Counted from the first letter of the stretch, positions 19,285 through 29,225 are shown. The stretch: DNA of 64,000 nt from Pseudomonadales bacterium (GCA_002708905.1 PAPM01000023.1:1-64000), one strand, 5' to 3'. Notes: generated from the sequence alone by a model not told the origin. A program made the numbers and translations.

Positions 19285-20112
19285 CTACTTTTTGCGGGCA
19301 GCGACGATTCTGTCATAGGCAGAGCGAATCGCCTGAGATTTCTCTTTTGCCATATCCAGCATCTCTTTCGGCATGCCCCGGGCAATCAGTTTGTCCGGAT
19401 GGTGTTGGCTCATCAGGCGACGGTAGGCCCGCTTTACCTCCTGCATACTGGCTTCCGGATTCACCCCCAGAATTTCATGGGCCCGTAACAGGCCGTCCGT
19501 TTCAGAAAGCGGTTCCTGGTCACTGCGGAATTCCTGATAGGCCTGGGCACTGCGTACAATTTTTTCCAGGTAAGTGACGCGATAGCGAATGGACTGGGCA
19601 ATATGGGAAAGAGTGGACCACTCCTGCTGGTCCATCTTGCCGTCGGCGAGGGCGGCCTGAACCAGGATCTCCATAAAAATCTGCAACAAGGTCGAACGCC
19701 GGCCACAGGCATCACGCAAGGCATCCAGTTCTTCAGAGATGTCTGAACTGGATTTGCCCTTTTCAAACAGGTCGATGGCTTCCCGTTTCTTCTCAGGGGT
19801 CAGCCCCATGCGGTTCATCACCGCTGTGGTCCACTGAATTTCGGCATCACACACCGCGCCATCGCATTTGGCGACACGCCCCAGGGCCACAAAGGTCGCC
19901 TGGAAGAACGCCCGCTGAATCTGCGATTCCCGGCCTTTGGTCTTGGGTTGGGCAATTTGGTAGACGCTGCTGCTGAGCTGGATAATGGCATCGAACTGAT
20001 GGCCCAGCCAGCCACCCAGCACCGACCCCACCAGGCCGAGAATGCCTCCGCCAGCAAGAAAATAACCCACAAACAACCCCACCAGGGGGCCAATCCAGAC
20101 CAAAGACGTCAC
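19285..20112 (-). CDS. djlA: DjlA-type membrane co-chaperone (TerB + J domain)
   Basis: The 275-residue protein has a glycine-rich N-terminal membrane segment (about 5-35), a TerB-like helical domain (~70-190) and a C-terminal J domain (~205-275) with the diagnostic HPD in SQHHPDKLIARGM. J domains stimulate DnaK ATPase. It starts with GTG overlapping the murU stop as GTGA, so it is the last gene of amgK-murU-djlA, an order known from Pseudomonas. Confidence 0.9.
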   Translation of the reverse strand: MTSLVWIGPLVGLFVGYFLAGGGILGLVGSVLGGWLGHQFDAIIQLSSSVYQIAQPKTKGRESQIQRAFFQATFVALGRVAKCDGAVCDAEIQWTTAVMNRMGLTPEKKREAIDLFEKGKSSSDISEELDALRDACGRRSTLLQIFMEILVQAALADGKMDQQEWSTLSHIAQSIRYRVTYLEKIVRSAQAYQEFRSDQEPLSETDGLLRAHEILGVNPEASMQEVKRAYRRLMSQHHPDKLIARGMPKEMLDMAKEKSQAIRSAYDRIVAARKK

Positions 20113-20789
20113 TGTGTCTGCTCCTGAAGTTTTTGTTCGACGGCAGCGAGCCGTTCCGGTGTACCTACGTCAACCCAATAGCCGCCGTAGTGCTCGCCCT
20201 GCACCTTGCCCTGCCCCATAGCCTTCTTCAGCAATGGTGCCAACGGAAAGCGCCCGCCTTGGCATTCCGCAAACAGCACTGGATCAATCACGCTGATACC
20301 GCTGAAGGTCAGCCGGGGTTCCCCAGCGGATAGCCCTTCTGCCACCACATCCTGCCCACGAAGCGCAAAATCACCATCGGGATTATGCGCAGGGTTGTCC
20401 ACCAGCACTAAATGCGCCAATCCTGCTGGGCGTTGGGGTAACTGCTGCAGCGGATAATCGCTCCAGACATCACTGTTCACCAACAGGAAAGGATCGCTTC
20501 CCAATAAGGGTAGCGCATTATGGATGCCACCTCCGGTTTCCAAGCGCTCCGGCTCACGGCTTAAGGCAAGCACCAGGCCGAGATCCGTTTGTTGTGCCAG
20601 GAAAGCTTCCACCTGTTCACCCAGATACGAGGCATTGACCACCACCTCCCGGATACCCATATGGGCAAGTCGCTCCAGATGGTGACGCAGCAACGGTTTA
20701 CCCGCGACCGGCAATAAAGGTTTAGGGCAGCGTTCCGTTAACGCCCCCATACGCTCGCCACGCCCTGCTGCCAATAGCATCGCCTTCAA
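20109..20789 (-). CDS. murU: N-acetylmuramate-1-phosphate uridylyltransferase
   Basis: The 226-residue nucleotidyltransferase has the signature LAAGRGERMGALTERCPKP. In Pseudomonas putida, MurU makes UDP-MurNAc from MurNAc-1-P in wall recycling that bypasses MurA. It begins with a TTG codon at 20789, overlapping the amgK stop as TTGA; that start restores the expected MKAMLLAAG end. Assignment to MurU rather than another sugar-1-P nucleotidyltransferase rests on the adjacent amgK. Confidence 0.88.
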   Translation of the reverse strand: MKAMLLAAGRGERMGALTERCPKPLLPVAGKPLLRHHLERLAHMGIREVVVNASYLGEQVEAFLAQQTDLGLVLALSREPERLETGGGIHNALPLLGSDPFLLVNSDVWSDYPLQQLPQRPAGLAHLVLVDNPAHNPDGDFALRGQDVVAEGLSAGEPRLTFSGISVIDPVLFAECQGGRFPLAPLLKKAMGQGKVQGEHYGGYWVDVGTPERLAAVEQKLQEQTQ

Positions 20790-21895
20790 AAGCCTGCCTC
20801 CGGCACGGCTTCAATCAAATGCTCAACCTGAGGAAAGTGTTTGGCCAACGCCGGCACCACCCGCTCCCTTAGCCAGCGATCAAAGTCCTTGAGGCAATCC
20901 GGCCCCATCGCCTGCAGGGCACGAATCTCCATCAAGACATACTGCAATGACTGAGGTGTGTGTTCCAGATACCCGCTTTTTTGGTCGCGATAACGCAAGC
21001 GGGCAAAAATCCCTGCCACCTTGAGGTGACGTTGAGCGCCTATGGCATTGAAATCCTGCCACAAGCGTTGGTCATTCGCCTGACTTACCCCTTTATCCCT
21101 TAATGCAACCGCAAACTCCAGCACCCAGCGCTTTACCAGCTGCTGATCCCAGGTGGCGAACGTTTCATCCCGCAACAGGGACAGCACGTCATAGGTAATT
21201 GGGCCAAACACTGCGTCCTGGAAATCAATCACGCCGAGGGACCTGTCTTCAAGTACCATTAAATTCCGCGTGTGGTAATCCCGGTGTACCGGCACCTGCT
21301 TCTGCGCCAGGGCCAGCTGCTCCAAATATCTGAACACGTCGGTCAGTAACTGATGTTCGGCTGCGTTTAAATCCAGCTGCAAAAACGTGCCGCAGAACCA
21401 GTCCCGGAACAGCTCCATTTCCCGCTGCAGCAACGCCGAATCATAGGGCGGCAGCGGATCCTGGGAAAAATCGGCGGCCATGATATCCAGCAGAATGCGA
21501 AAGGCTTCCCCGAAAAAATGCTCCGCAGTGTGCTCGTTGAGTACCTGCTTGAGAAGAAGATCCCCCATGTCGGACAGTAGCATAAAGCCCTGCTCAAGGT
21601 CCGTTGCCAGAATCCGTGGTACGGGAACCCCCGCCGCCGCAAAGCCATCGTCCACCTTGATGAATACCGGGTTGTTCTCTTTGTCAGGGGGGGCATCCAC
21701 ACAGATCAGGGAGGACATTTGTCCCTTTACCGGCGCCTCAACCGGGTAGCGGCAACGAAAATAACGCCGGAAACTGGCATCGCCGGACACCGTTTCCAGG
21801 GACAGTGAAGGGCCTTTATATAAATCCAAACGGGCTAGCTGATGGTTTACCCAGGCACTGAGCCCGGCGAGACGTTGATCCGCATGTTGATCCAT
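20786..21895 (-). CDS. amgK: anomeric MurNAc/GlcNAc kinase (APH fold)
   Basis: The 369-residue aminoglycoside-phosphotransferase-like kinase has the catalytic loop VPVHRDYHTRNLMV and the metal-binding IDFQDAVFGPITYD. AmgK phosphorylates MurNAc at C1 to feed MurU. The frame is open back to a GTG at 21943; ATG at 21895 (MDQHADQRLAG) is chosen on family length. Neither start has a strong SD. It is divergent from lptD across about 100 bases. Confidence 0.88.
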   Translation of the reverse strand: MDQHADQRLAGLSAWVNHQLARLDLYKGPSLSLETVSGDASFRRYFRCRYPVEAPVKGQMSSLICVDAPPDKENNPVFIKVDDGFAAAGVPVPRILATDLEQGFMLLSDMGDLLLKQVLNEHTAEHFFGEAFRILLDIMAADFSQDPLPPYDSALLQREMELFRDWFCGTFLQLDLNAAEHQLLTDVFRYLEQLALAQKQVPVHRDYHTRNLMVLEDRSLGVIDFQDAVFGPITYDVLSLLRDETFATWDQQLVKRWVLEFAVALRDKGVSQANDQRLWQDFNAIGAQRHLKVAGIFARLRYRDQKSGYLEHTPQSLQYVLMEIRALQAMGPDCLKDFDRWLRERVVPALAKHFPQVEHLIEAVPEAGF

Positions 21896-21995
21896 AGGAA
21901 ATGGCAAATTTGTGACTCGTATCAAGTGATCGTGTATGATCACACCAGACTTAAAACAGGGTCAAGCGCCCACATCACATTCCGAACCTTAGTTC

Positions 21996-24431
21996 ATGAA
22001 TTGGATAAGAATTTTCGCCGCCTTCGCGATGATGGCGGTTACTATTACGTCTGCCTTTGCGGAAGACGAGACAACTGACACCGTAGAAGCTTCAACCACT
22101 GCTGATCAGGATAAGTCCGCCTCCAATTCAGCGCCTAATGTAGTAACCCCAATTGCCAATCCCTATCAGCATCTGGACTGGGTGACCGCCGATGAGATCG
22201 CGGCGTTGCCGCCCGAGCGGCGGCCCAGGTTCACCGGCATCTGCGAAGGCGTTTATCTGGCGCCGAGCCTGGTGGAGGGAGATCCCACCCAGGCCAAGAT
22301 CGAGGCTTCTGCGGACCGCTTTGACACCCTGCCGGATGGTACCAATATCCTGAGCGGCGGGGTTGTCCTCAAACAGGGTAACCGGGAGCTCTACAGCGAC
22401 GAAATCCGCCTCAACCGCATCACCCGGGCGACGGCCCTGGAAGGCAATGTCAAAATCCGGCAGCAGGGCATGCTGATCCTGGGGGACAGCGCCGAGGTGA
22501 ATTTGAACGAGAAGAAACTCGATGTCAAAAACACCGAGTACGTGATTCACAGCATCCATGTACATGGTAAAGCCGGCCGCATCTACAACCCGGAGGAACG
22601 GGTACTGGTGCTGGACCAAAGCTCCTATACCACCTGCCAACCAGGCAGCGAGGCATGGGTGATCAAGGCGGACGAAATCAAGCTGGATGAGGAAAAAGGC
22701 TGGGGTGAAGTCTCCGGCGCCACCGTGGAACTCGGTGGGGTGCCGGTGGTGTACCTGCCCTGGTGGACTTTTCCCATTGATGACCGGCGCCAATCCGGCT
22801 TTCTGTTTCCCAGCATCGGCAGTGGTGAAAACGGACTGGATTTCTCCACGCCTTATTACCTCAACCTGGCCCCCAACTACGATGCCACCCTGACGCCCCG
22901 CTACCTGGCTGACCGCGGCGAAATGCTGGAGGGTGAGTTCCGCTACCTGACGGACAATACCGAAGGGGATTTCGGGGTCGGTTACATGCCCGACGATCAG
23001 GATTATGACGATCGCCGCAGCCTGGTGACCTGGCACCACCGGGGGCAGTATTTCAGCAAATGGATCAACGAGGTGGATTATACCCGGGTAAGTGACAGCG
23101 ACTATTTCCTCGATCTGGACACCACACTGAACACCAGCGCAGACACCCACCTGAACCAACGGGCGGATCTGAAATACTTTGGTGATACCTGGACCGGCAG
23201 CATATCGGTGCGCCAGTTTCAGACCATCGATGATCTTATCGTGGACAATGACTTACCCTACCGCATGCTGCCGCAGTTGAGCACTTTGGGACGGTTTCCC
23301 TTTCACGACAACCGTCTGCAGTTACAGCTGGGCGCTGAATATACCTACTTTGATCACCCTGAAGACGATATCAGTGGCCCCACCAGCGCGGATCGAGTGC
23401 GCCTGATCCCCGCTGCGCTCTACAATTACCGCCGCCCCTGGGGTTTTGTGGTACCCAAAGTATCGCTCTACTATCGATATTATGATCTCAACCAGGTCAA
23501 CCTGGAGGACAATGAGAAAACGCTGGAGAACAGTATTTTCAGCCTGGACAGCGGGCTTTATCTGGACCGGCCATTCGATTTCAGGGGTACGCATTTTCTC
23601 CAGACTCTGGAGCCACGGGTGTTTTATCTCTACGCCCCCTACAAGGAACAGAGTGATCTCCCCCTGTTCGATACCGCCAAAACCAGTTTCAGCTATGAGC
23701 AGCTGTTCCGGGAGAACCGCTTTACCGGTGGGGACCGGGTCGGCGACGCCAACCAGGTGTCGGTGGGTCTCACATCCCGGCTCATCAATCAGGACACCGG
23801 CGCTGAGCAAATCAATATCAGCCTGGGGCAGATCTTCTATCTGCGCGACCGCGTGGTGCAGCTTGCAGAAACCGATGCCATTGAAGAAACCACTCTATCG
23901 CCCTTTGTGGGACGGTTAAACTGGCTGCTGAACCAGAACTGGACCTGGCGCGCAGAAGCGCAAATGGATACCCAGGAAAACAATCTGGACAGCGTTGTCA
24001 CCGGTTTTCGCTATCGGGATGAATACAACAACCTGGTGAACCTGAATTTCAACTACTACGATAGCGGTGCGGTGATTGCCGATCCCGAAGCCGAGAGCAT
24101 CAAACAATCAGATATCTCTTTTCTCTGGAGCCTGAGCCAACGCTGGGGCATCATCGGTCGCTGGGGCTTTGACCTGGAACAAAACCGCTCCTACGACAAC
24201 ATTGTGGGCATCGAGTACGAAAGCTGCTGCTGGCGCGCACGGCTGGTGAACCGACGCTACCTGAAAGAGTCCAATGATGTAAATGAAGTGGTGGAACCCT
24301 CCCAGGGCATCTACCTCCAATTTGAGTTGAAAGGCCTGGGCGGGCTTGGCGGCTCCGTGGATCGCATGCTGGACGACGCCATCTCCGGCTACCGGGAACG
24401 GGAAGAAGCCCGCCCCACAAATTTCAATTAA
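21996..24431 (+). CDS. lptD: LPS-assembly outer-membrane protein LptD
   Basis: The 811-residue product has a signal peptide of about 22 residues ending in AFA, an OstA/LptA-like periplasmic domain (~75-260) and a large barrel (~270-790). The four structural cysteines are present: Cys83, Cys214 and the adjacent pair Cys744/Cys745 (YESCCWRARL), matching the two interlocked disulfides of E. coli LptD. It inserts LPS into the outer leaflet with LptE. It is the first gene of the lptD-surA-pdxA-rsmA-apaG-apaH operon. Confidence 0.95.
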   Translation: MNWIRIFAAFAMMAVTITSAFAEDETTDTVEASTTADQDKSASNSAPNVVTPIANPYQHLDWVTADEIAALPPERRPRFTGICEGVYLAPSLVEGDPTQAKIEASADRFDTLPDGTNILSGGVVLKQGNRELYSDEIRLNRITRATALEGNVKIRQQGMLILGDSAEVNLNEKKLDVKNTEYVIHSIHVHGKAGRIYNPEERVLVLDQSSYTTCQPGSEAWVIKADEIKLDEEKGWGEVSGATVELGGVPVVYLPWWTFPIDDRRQSGFLFPSIGSGENGLDFSTPYYLNLAPNYDATLTPRYLADRGEMLEGEFRYLTDNTEGDFGVGYMPDDQDYDDRRSLVTWHHRGQYFSKWINEVDYTRVSDSDYFLDLDTTLNTSADTHLNQRADLKYFGDTWTGSISVRQFQTIDDLIVDNDLPYRMLPQLSTLGRFPFHDNRLQLQLGAEYTYFDHPEDDISGPTSADRVRLIPAALYNYRRPWGFVVPKVSLYYRYYDLNQVNLEDNEKTLENSIFSLDSGLYLDRPFDFRGTHFLQTLEPRVFYLYAPYKEQSDLPLFDTAKTSFSYEQLFRENRFTGGDRVGDANQVSVGLTSRLINQDTGAEQINISLGQIFYLRDRVVQLAETDAIEETTLSPFVGRLNWLLNQNWTWRAEAQMDTQENNLDSVVTGFRYRDEYNNLVNLNFNYYDSGAVIADPEAESIKQSDISFLWSLSQRWGIIGRWGFDLEQNRSYDNIVGIEYESCCWRARLVNRRYLKESNDVNEVVEPSQGIYLQFELKGLGGLGGSVDRMLDDAISGYREREEARPTNFN

Positions 24432-25760
24432 ATGTATTACCCCGAGTTCATGACCATAATGACATTTAAAACAAGACCCGTTGTTACAAATACCCTGCTA
24501 TGCACCTTGATCAGTGCCCTGATGCTGGTCACCACCAACCTCTGGGCAGAGCCCACGCCGCTGGACCGGGTGGTGGCCGTGGTGGACGATGACATCATTA
24601 TGCACTCCGAACTGGTGGAAAGAACCAACGCCATCCGCAGCCGCATGCAGGAACAACGCACCCAACTCCCGCCCCTGGATGTGCTTTACGAGCAGGTATT
24701 GGAACGGATGATCGTTGAGAGCATCGAGCTGCAGATGGCGGAGAAGTCAGGGATCAGGATCAGCGACAACGAACTCAATGAAACCCTGGCCAATATTGCA
24801 CGCCAAAACAACATGACTACCGAAGCCTTTCGCGAAACCGTGCTCAACGAGGGCATGTCCTGGCCGGCGTTGCGGGACCAGATTCGCCGCGAACTCACCG
24901 TAAACCAACTGCGCCAGCGGCGGGTTGGCAGCCGCATCCAGATCACCGACCAGGACGTTGATAATTTCCTTAATTCCGAAATGGCCAAAACCAACCTGGC
25001 ACCGGACTACCGCCTGGGCCACATTCTGGTGGCCATCAACGACGGCAGCTCCCCCCAGGTGGCGGAGGAAACGGCTCTCCTGGTCTATAAAAAACTGAGT
25101 GAAGGCGCCGACTTCGCCGCCATCGCCGCCCAATACTCCAGTGGGGAAACCGCCCTCTCAGGGGGGGATCTGGGCTGGCGCAAGGCAGCACAGCTGCCCA
25201 CCCTGTTTTCCGATACCGTTCTGGAAATGAAAAAAGGGGAAATTTCCCAGCCCATTCGCAGTGCCAGTGGTTACCACATCATCAAGGTGTTGGATGTACG
25301 GGGAGGAACAGAGCAAATCGTCCAGCAAACCAACACCCGTCATATTCTGGTGAAGCCCAACGAAATCCGCAGCGAAACGGAAACCCGCAAGCTGATCGAC
25401 GACATTTACCAACAGTTGCAGGAAGATCCCAGCCAGTTTGAGACACTGGCCAAAACCTATTCCGACGATCCCGGCAGTGCTCTGCAGGGCGGCAGCCTGG
25501 GATGGGTGAATCCGGGCACCATGGTTCCGGAGTTCGAACAACAAATGCAGTCGGCCCCCATCGGCCAGATCTCCAAGCCCTTCCGCACGGATTTCGGCTG
25601 GCATATCCTGCAGGTGGAAGAGCGCCGCAGCCAGGACATGAGTGAAGACTTCCGTCGCGGCCGCGCCCGCCAGATGCTGCAAAAACGCCGCTTTGATGAA
25701 GAACTGGATGGCTGGTTGCGGGAAGTGCGCCAGAATGCCTACGTGGAGATTAAACTCTAG
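24432..25760 (+). CDS. surA: periplasmic chaperone and peptidyl-prolyl isomerase SurA
   Basis: Up to 442 residues: signal peptide ending at LWA-EP, a SurA N domain (~40-170) and two parvulin domains. The parvulins are recognised by LGHILVAINDG with GGDLGW, and by TRHILVKPNE with GGSLGW. It escorts barrel proteins such as LptD to the Bam machine. The ATG at 24432 directly abuts the lptD stop (TAAATG), suggesting coupling without an SD; in-frame ATGs at 24450 and 24459 are alternatives and give a more usual signal peptide. Confidence 0.94.
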   Translation: MYYPEFMTIMTFKTRPVVTNTLLCTLISALMLVTTNLWAEPTPLDRVVAVVDDDIIMHSELVERTNAIRSRMQEQRTQLPPLDVLYEQVLERMIVESIELQMAEKSGIRISDNELNETLANIARQNNMTTEAFRETVLNEGMSWPALRDQIRRELTVNQLRQRRVGSRIQITDQDVDNFLNSEMAKTNLAPDYRLGHILVAINDGSSPQVAEETALLVYKKLSEGADFAAIAAQYSSGETALSGGDLGWRKAAQLPTLFSDTVLEMKKGEISQPIRSASGYHIIKVLDVRGGTEQIVQQTNTRHILVKPNEIRSETETRKLIDDIYQQLQEDPSQFETLAKTYSDDPGSALQGGSLGWVNPGTMVPEFEQQMQSAPIGQISKPFRTDFGWHILQVEERRSQDMSEDFRRGRARQMLQKRRFDEELDGWLREVRQNAYVEIKL

Positions 25761-26753
25761 ATGGACATTGCCATCACCCCCGGGGAACCAGCGGGCATAG
25801 GCCCCGACCTGGTGTTACAGCTGGCGCAGTCCGAGGATTGCAGCCAGTGGGTGGTGATTGCGGACCCGGATCTCCTGCGGCAGCGGGCCAACACGCTACG
25901 TTTGCCCATCTCTCTGGTGGATTGGCAGCAGCCGGCCTCACAGGGCCAACTTCGGGTATTACCCATTTCCCTGAGCGAGCCCTGCCGACCTGGGGTGCTG
26001 TGCCCGGCCAACGCCCGCTACGTGCTAAAAACCCTGGACACTGCAATAGATGGTTGTCTGGAGCAACGCTTTGGCGCCATGGTCACCTGCCCGGTACAAA
26101 AATCCGTCATCAACGAGGAAGGCATTGCCTTCAGCGGCCACACAGAGTACCTGCAGCAACGCTGCGGTGTTGACAAGGTGGTCATGATGCTTGCCACCGA
26201 AGGTCTTAGGGTGACACTGGCCACCACGCACCTACCCCTGCGGGAAGTCCCGGACGCCATCTCTGAAGCCAACCTGGAACAGGTGTTGACCATTACGCAA
26301 CACAGCCTGGTGCACCAGTTCGGCATTCCTGAGCCCCGCATTCTGGTTTGCGGGCTGAACCCCCACGCCGGTGAATCCGGCCATCTGGGGAAAGAAGAAC
26401 TGGATATTATCATTCCCCTGCTGGATCGCCTGCGCAAACAGGGTATGGACCTGGTTGGTCCGCTCCCTGCGGATACCCTTTTTACCCCAAAATACCTGCA
26501 GCAAGCCGACGCCGTGCTGGCCATGTACCACGACCAGGGTTTGCCGGTATTGAAACATATGGGATTCGGCCAGGCGGTGAACGTCACCCTGGGCCTGCCT
26601 ATTATTCGTACCTCTGTTGACCACGGCACCGCATTGGATCTGGCCGGCACCGGCGACGCCGACACCGGCAGCCTGCTCACCGCGATCAACACCGCCCGCG
26701 CCATGATGGCTTCCCGCATTAACTCAGGAGCCCAGCAGCATGGCCAAGGGTAG
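25761..26753 (+). CDS. pdxA: 4-hydroxythreonine-4-phosphate dehydrogenase
   Basis: The 330-residue enzyme of pyridoxal-phosphate synthesis begins with [10 protein letters not shown]. The metal-binding histidines are in [21 protein letters not shown] and [13 protein letters not shown]. It starts right after the surA stop, and its 3' end overlaps rsmA by 14 bases. Confidence 0.95.
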   Translation: MDIAITPGEPAGIGPDLVLQLAQSEDCSQWVVIADPDLLRQRANTLRLPISLVDWQQPASQGQLRVLPISLSEPCRPGVLCPANARYVLKTLDTAIDGCLEQRFGAMVTCPVQKSVINEEGIAFSGHTEYLQQRCGVDKVVMMLATEGLRVTLATTHLPLREVPDAISEANLEQVLTITQHSLVHQFGIPEPRILVCGLNPHAGESGHLGKEELDIIIPLLDRLRKQGMDLVGPLPADTLFTPKYLQQADAVLAMYHDQGLPVLKHMGFGQAVNVTLGLPIIRTSVDHGTALDLAGTGDADTGSLLTAINTARAMMASRINSGAQQHGQG

Positions 26754-27579
26754 AAAACCAAGCTTCAGCAAACACCTGCCCCGCAAGCGGTTTGGCCAGA
26801 ACTTTCTGCAAGACCCGGGCGTCATCGACCAGATTGTTCACGCCATCCACCCCCAAGCGGATGACCTGATGGTGGAGATCGGGCCTGGTCTGGGGGCTTT
26901 GACAGAACATCTGGTTGACCAGGTGGGGCAACTGGCCGTCGTCGAATTGGACCGGGATCTGATACCAAACCTGCGCATCAGTTTTGCCACCCGCAAGAAT
27001 TTCCACATTTATGAAGGGGATGCACTCAAGTTCGATTACCAGCGCATCCCGTCCGATCTGTGTGCCGAGCAAACCGCCCAGCGCAAAATGCGGATTGTGG
27101 GCAACCTGCCCTATAACATATCCACGCCGCTGCTGTTCCACCTGATCGAATACCAGAGCCAGATCAGCGACATGCATTTCATGCTGCAGAAAGAAGTGGT
27201 GGACCGCATGGCGGCCGGTGTGGGTGACAGCGCCTACGGCCGCCTGGGCATCATGATTCAGTACTTCTGTCGGGTGGAACCCCTGTTTTTGGTGCCCCCC
27301 AGCGCATTCAATCCGCCCCCCAAGGTGGACTCTGCCATTGTGCGTTTGGTACCCCATGAAACACCACCGGTGACCACCCGATGTACAAAAAGCCTTAACA
27401 GAATTGTGACTGCCGCCTTCAACCAAAGGCGCAAAACGGTTCGAAATGCCTTAAAATCATTTGCGGATGATGCCCTGCTGGAAACAGCCGGGATTGATCC
27501 GGAAGTGCGCCCGGAACAGGTTTCGCTGGCTCAATACGCCCGCCTGACCGATCTCACTGTGGCAAATGAGCCAACCTAA
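26740..27579 (+). CDS. rsmA: 16S rRNA dimethyladenosine transferase RsmA/KsgA
   Basis: The 279-residue SAM-dependent enzyme dimethylates two adjacent adenosines near the 3' end of 16S rRNA. Motifs are [28 protein letters not shown] and NLPYNIS (NLPY catalytic motif). AGGAG lies nine bases upstream of the ATG, within the end of pdxA. Confidence 0.96.
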   Translation: MAKGRKPSFSKHLPRKRFGQNFLQDPGVIDQIVHAIHPQADDLMVEIGPGLGALTEHLVDQVGQLAVVELDRDLIPNLRISFATRKNFHIYEGDALKFDYQRIPSDLCAEQTAQRKMRIVGNLPYNISTPLLFHLIEYQSQISDMHFMLQKEVVDRMAAGVGDSAYGRLGIMIQYFCRVEPLFLVPPSAFNPPPKVDSAIVRLVPHETPPVTTRCTKSLNRIVTAAFNQRRKTVRNALKSFADDALLETAGIDPEVRPEQVSLAQYARLTDLTVANEPT

Positions 27580-27620
27580 AGCCAAGCGACCAAATTGAAT
27601 CCAAGGAGCCAGAAATCAGT

Positions 27621-28007
27621 ATGCACAGCGAGCAGGCCCCCAACGACATCCAGGTGCAGGTACAAAGCGAATACGTGCCCGACCAATCCAGTCAGGATGA
27701 GAATCGCTATGTCTTTACCTACCGTGTGGTTATTGAGAACTGCGGCACACTGCCGGCTCAGCTACTGTCCCGCCACTGGATCATCACCGATGGCAACCAG
27801 AAAGTGCAGGAAGTGAAAGGTGAAGGCGTCATCGGCGAACAGCCCACCATCATGCCCGGCGAAAGCTACGAGTACAGCAGCGGCACAGTGCTTCAGACCC
27901 CGGTGGGCAGCATGCAGGGCTCCTACCAGATGGTGGACGCCACCGGCCTCAGATTCGATGCCAAAATCCCGGTCTTCACCCTGGCGACACCCCGGTCCCT
28001 GCACTGA
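27621..28007 (+). CDS. apaG: ApaG domain protein
   Basis: The 128-residue single-domain protein has the ApaG fibronectin-like fold signature (RHWIITDGNQKVQEVKGEGV, GESYEYSSGTVLQTPVGSM). Its role is still unclear; it is classically co-transcribed with apaH. The stop shares one base with the apaH start (TGATG). An AAGGAG lies 12 bases before the ATG, a slightly long spacing. Confidence 0.93.
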   Translation: MHSEQAPNDIQVQVQSEYVPDQSSQDENRYVFTYRVVIENCGTLPAQLLSRHWIITDGNQKVQEVKGEGVIGEQPTIMPGESYEYSSGTVLQTPVGSMQGSYQMVDATGLRFDAKIPVFTLATPRSLH

Positions 28008-28816
28008 TGGCAACCTACGCCATCGGCGACCTGCAAGGCTGTTACGACGCCTTCATCTGTTTACTGGAGCAAATCCGCTTCAACCCGGACCGGGACCAAT
28101 TATGGTTGGCCGGGGACCTGGTAAACCGGGGGCCGGACTCCCTCCGCACCCTGCAACATTGCTTTGATCTGCGGGACAACCTGATATCCGTTCTGGGCAA
28201 CCATGACCTGCACATGTTGGCCGTGTTGGACGGCTGCCTTGATCCTAAACGCAAGGACACCTTCCAGGACGTAATGCAGTCTCCCCAGCGAGACAAATTG
28301 GCACAGTGGCTGCATCAGTGTCCTCTGCTACATGAAAATGAAGATTGGTTGCTGTGTCATGCCGGCATCTACCCGGGATGGGACCTGGATACCGCCCGCC
28401 GTTGCGCACGGGAAGTGGAAGCGGTACTGGCAAACCCACAAAAAAGGCAGGTGTTTTTCACACATATGTATGGAAATGAACCTGCTCACTGGGACGAGTC
28501 CCTGACCGGACCAGACCGGTGGCGCACTATTACCAATTTTTATACCCGAATGCGCTTGATTGACGCTGCCGGCAGCATGGATTTCAAGTTCAAGGAAGCC
28601 CTCACCGATGCACCAGAGGGGTTCAGCCCGTGGTTTAAATGGCACAAACGGGTGCCGATTGAGAAAAAGATACTGTTTGGCCATTGGGCTGCCCTGGAGG
28701 GCAACACCCACCAAGATGATGTCATAGGTCTGGATACCGGATGCGTGTGGGGCAATCAGTTAAGCGCCTACTGCTTGGAAACCAGACACTGGACCCGCTG
28801 CAACTGCCACCACTGA
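28007..28816 (+). CDS. apaH: symmetrical bis(5'-nucleosyl)-tetraphosphatase
   Basis: The 269-residue metallophosphatase cleaves Ap4A to two ADP and also removes Np4 caps from RNA. Metal-binding motifs are GDLQGC, GDLVNRGPDS and GNHDLHML, and HAGIYPGW follows. It is the last gene of the operon. Confidence 0.95.
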   Translation: MATYAIGDLQGCYDAFICLLEQIRFNPDRDQLWLAGDLVNRGPDSLRTLQHCFDLRDNLISVLGNHDLHMLAVLDGCLDPKRKDTFQDVMQSPQRDKLAQWLHQCPLLHENEDWLLCHAGIYPGWDLDTARRCAREVEAVLANPQKRQVFFTHMYGNEPAHWDESLTGPDRWRTITNFYTRMRLIDAAGSMDFKFKEALTDAPEGFSPWFKWHKRVPIEKKILFGHWAALEGNTHQDDVIGLDTGCVWGNQLSAYCLETRHWTRCNCHH

Positions 28817-28823
28817 TCCTCTA

Positions 28824-28849
28824 ATCTGAGCCACTCATCTGAGCCACTC
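28824..28849. repeat. 13-bp perfect tandem duplication
   Basis: ATCTGAGCCACTC occurs twice head to tail, eight bases after the apaH stop. It is a slippage-type direct repeat. Confidence 0.85.
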
Positions 28850-29009
28850 ATAGTTATCCACAACCACATTAACGCATAAGTAACGATGGGGTTATTCCAA
28901 CTCTGCTTATGGAAATCCCGGCTGGATAAACCTGCGCGTGAAAGTGAGAACACGGAAGCAAAAACGGTTGGCGATCTACGTTTTTTGACGCATCCCAAAA
29001 GCCGAGCAA

Positions 29010-29037
29010 ACAGCTTAAAGTGATCCCTTGAAGCTGT
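29010..29037. promoter_or_regulatory. hairpin in the prkA leader region
   Basis: ACAGCTT-A-AAG pairs with CTT-G-AAGCTGT around a TGATCC loop (one A-G mismatch). There is no T run after it. A role in prkA expression is inference. Confidence 0.45.
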
Positions 29038-29064
29038 CACTAAACCGATCAACTTTTCTAGACT

Positions 29065-29100
29065 GAACTTATTTATTTTTGAAAAAAATAAAATAAGTTC
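29065..29100. promoter_or_regulatory. AT-rich long hairpin upstream of prkA, possible terminator or attenuator
   Basis: Left arm 29065-29080 begins GAACTTATTT and pairs with the right arm 29084-29100, which ends AAATAAGTTC, over 16 pairs with one bulged base and a tiny loop. TTTTCTTTC follows on the plus strand, so it could act as a weak terminator for apaH read-through or as a leader attenuator. Confidence 0.5.
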
Positions 29101-29225
29101 TTTTCTTTCAACCATTTTTACTTTTTCATACTAAGATAATAAATAAGCAGGAATTTGATTTGGAACTGATGCCGATTCAAAAACTCAAATTGTAAAGACC
29201 AATCGCGGTAACATGAGGTAGACCT

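Larger units (their letters stand above)
28817..29225. other. intergenic region, apaH end to prkA start
   Basis: No gene is supported: a minus-strand open frame at 28768-29115 has no family features, runs into apaH and shows no SD. The region contains a 13-bp tandem duplication (28824-28849) and two hairpins (29010-29037 and 29065-29100), then the prkA SD GAGGT before ATG at 29226. It becomes AT-rich toward prkA, consistent with a regulated promoter/leader. Confidence 0.6.

Noticed and set aside
22128-23159. Long minus-strand open frame antisense to lptD
   Set aside because: Shadow of lptD; no plausible start or family match.
28768-29115. Open minus-strand frame of 115 codons between apaH and prkA
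   Set aside because: Overlaps the 3' end of apaH in antisense, no ribosome-binding site, no family features, and runs through two hairpin sequences.
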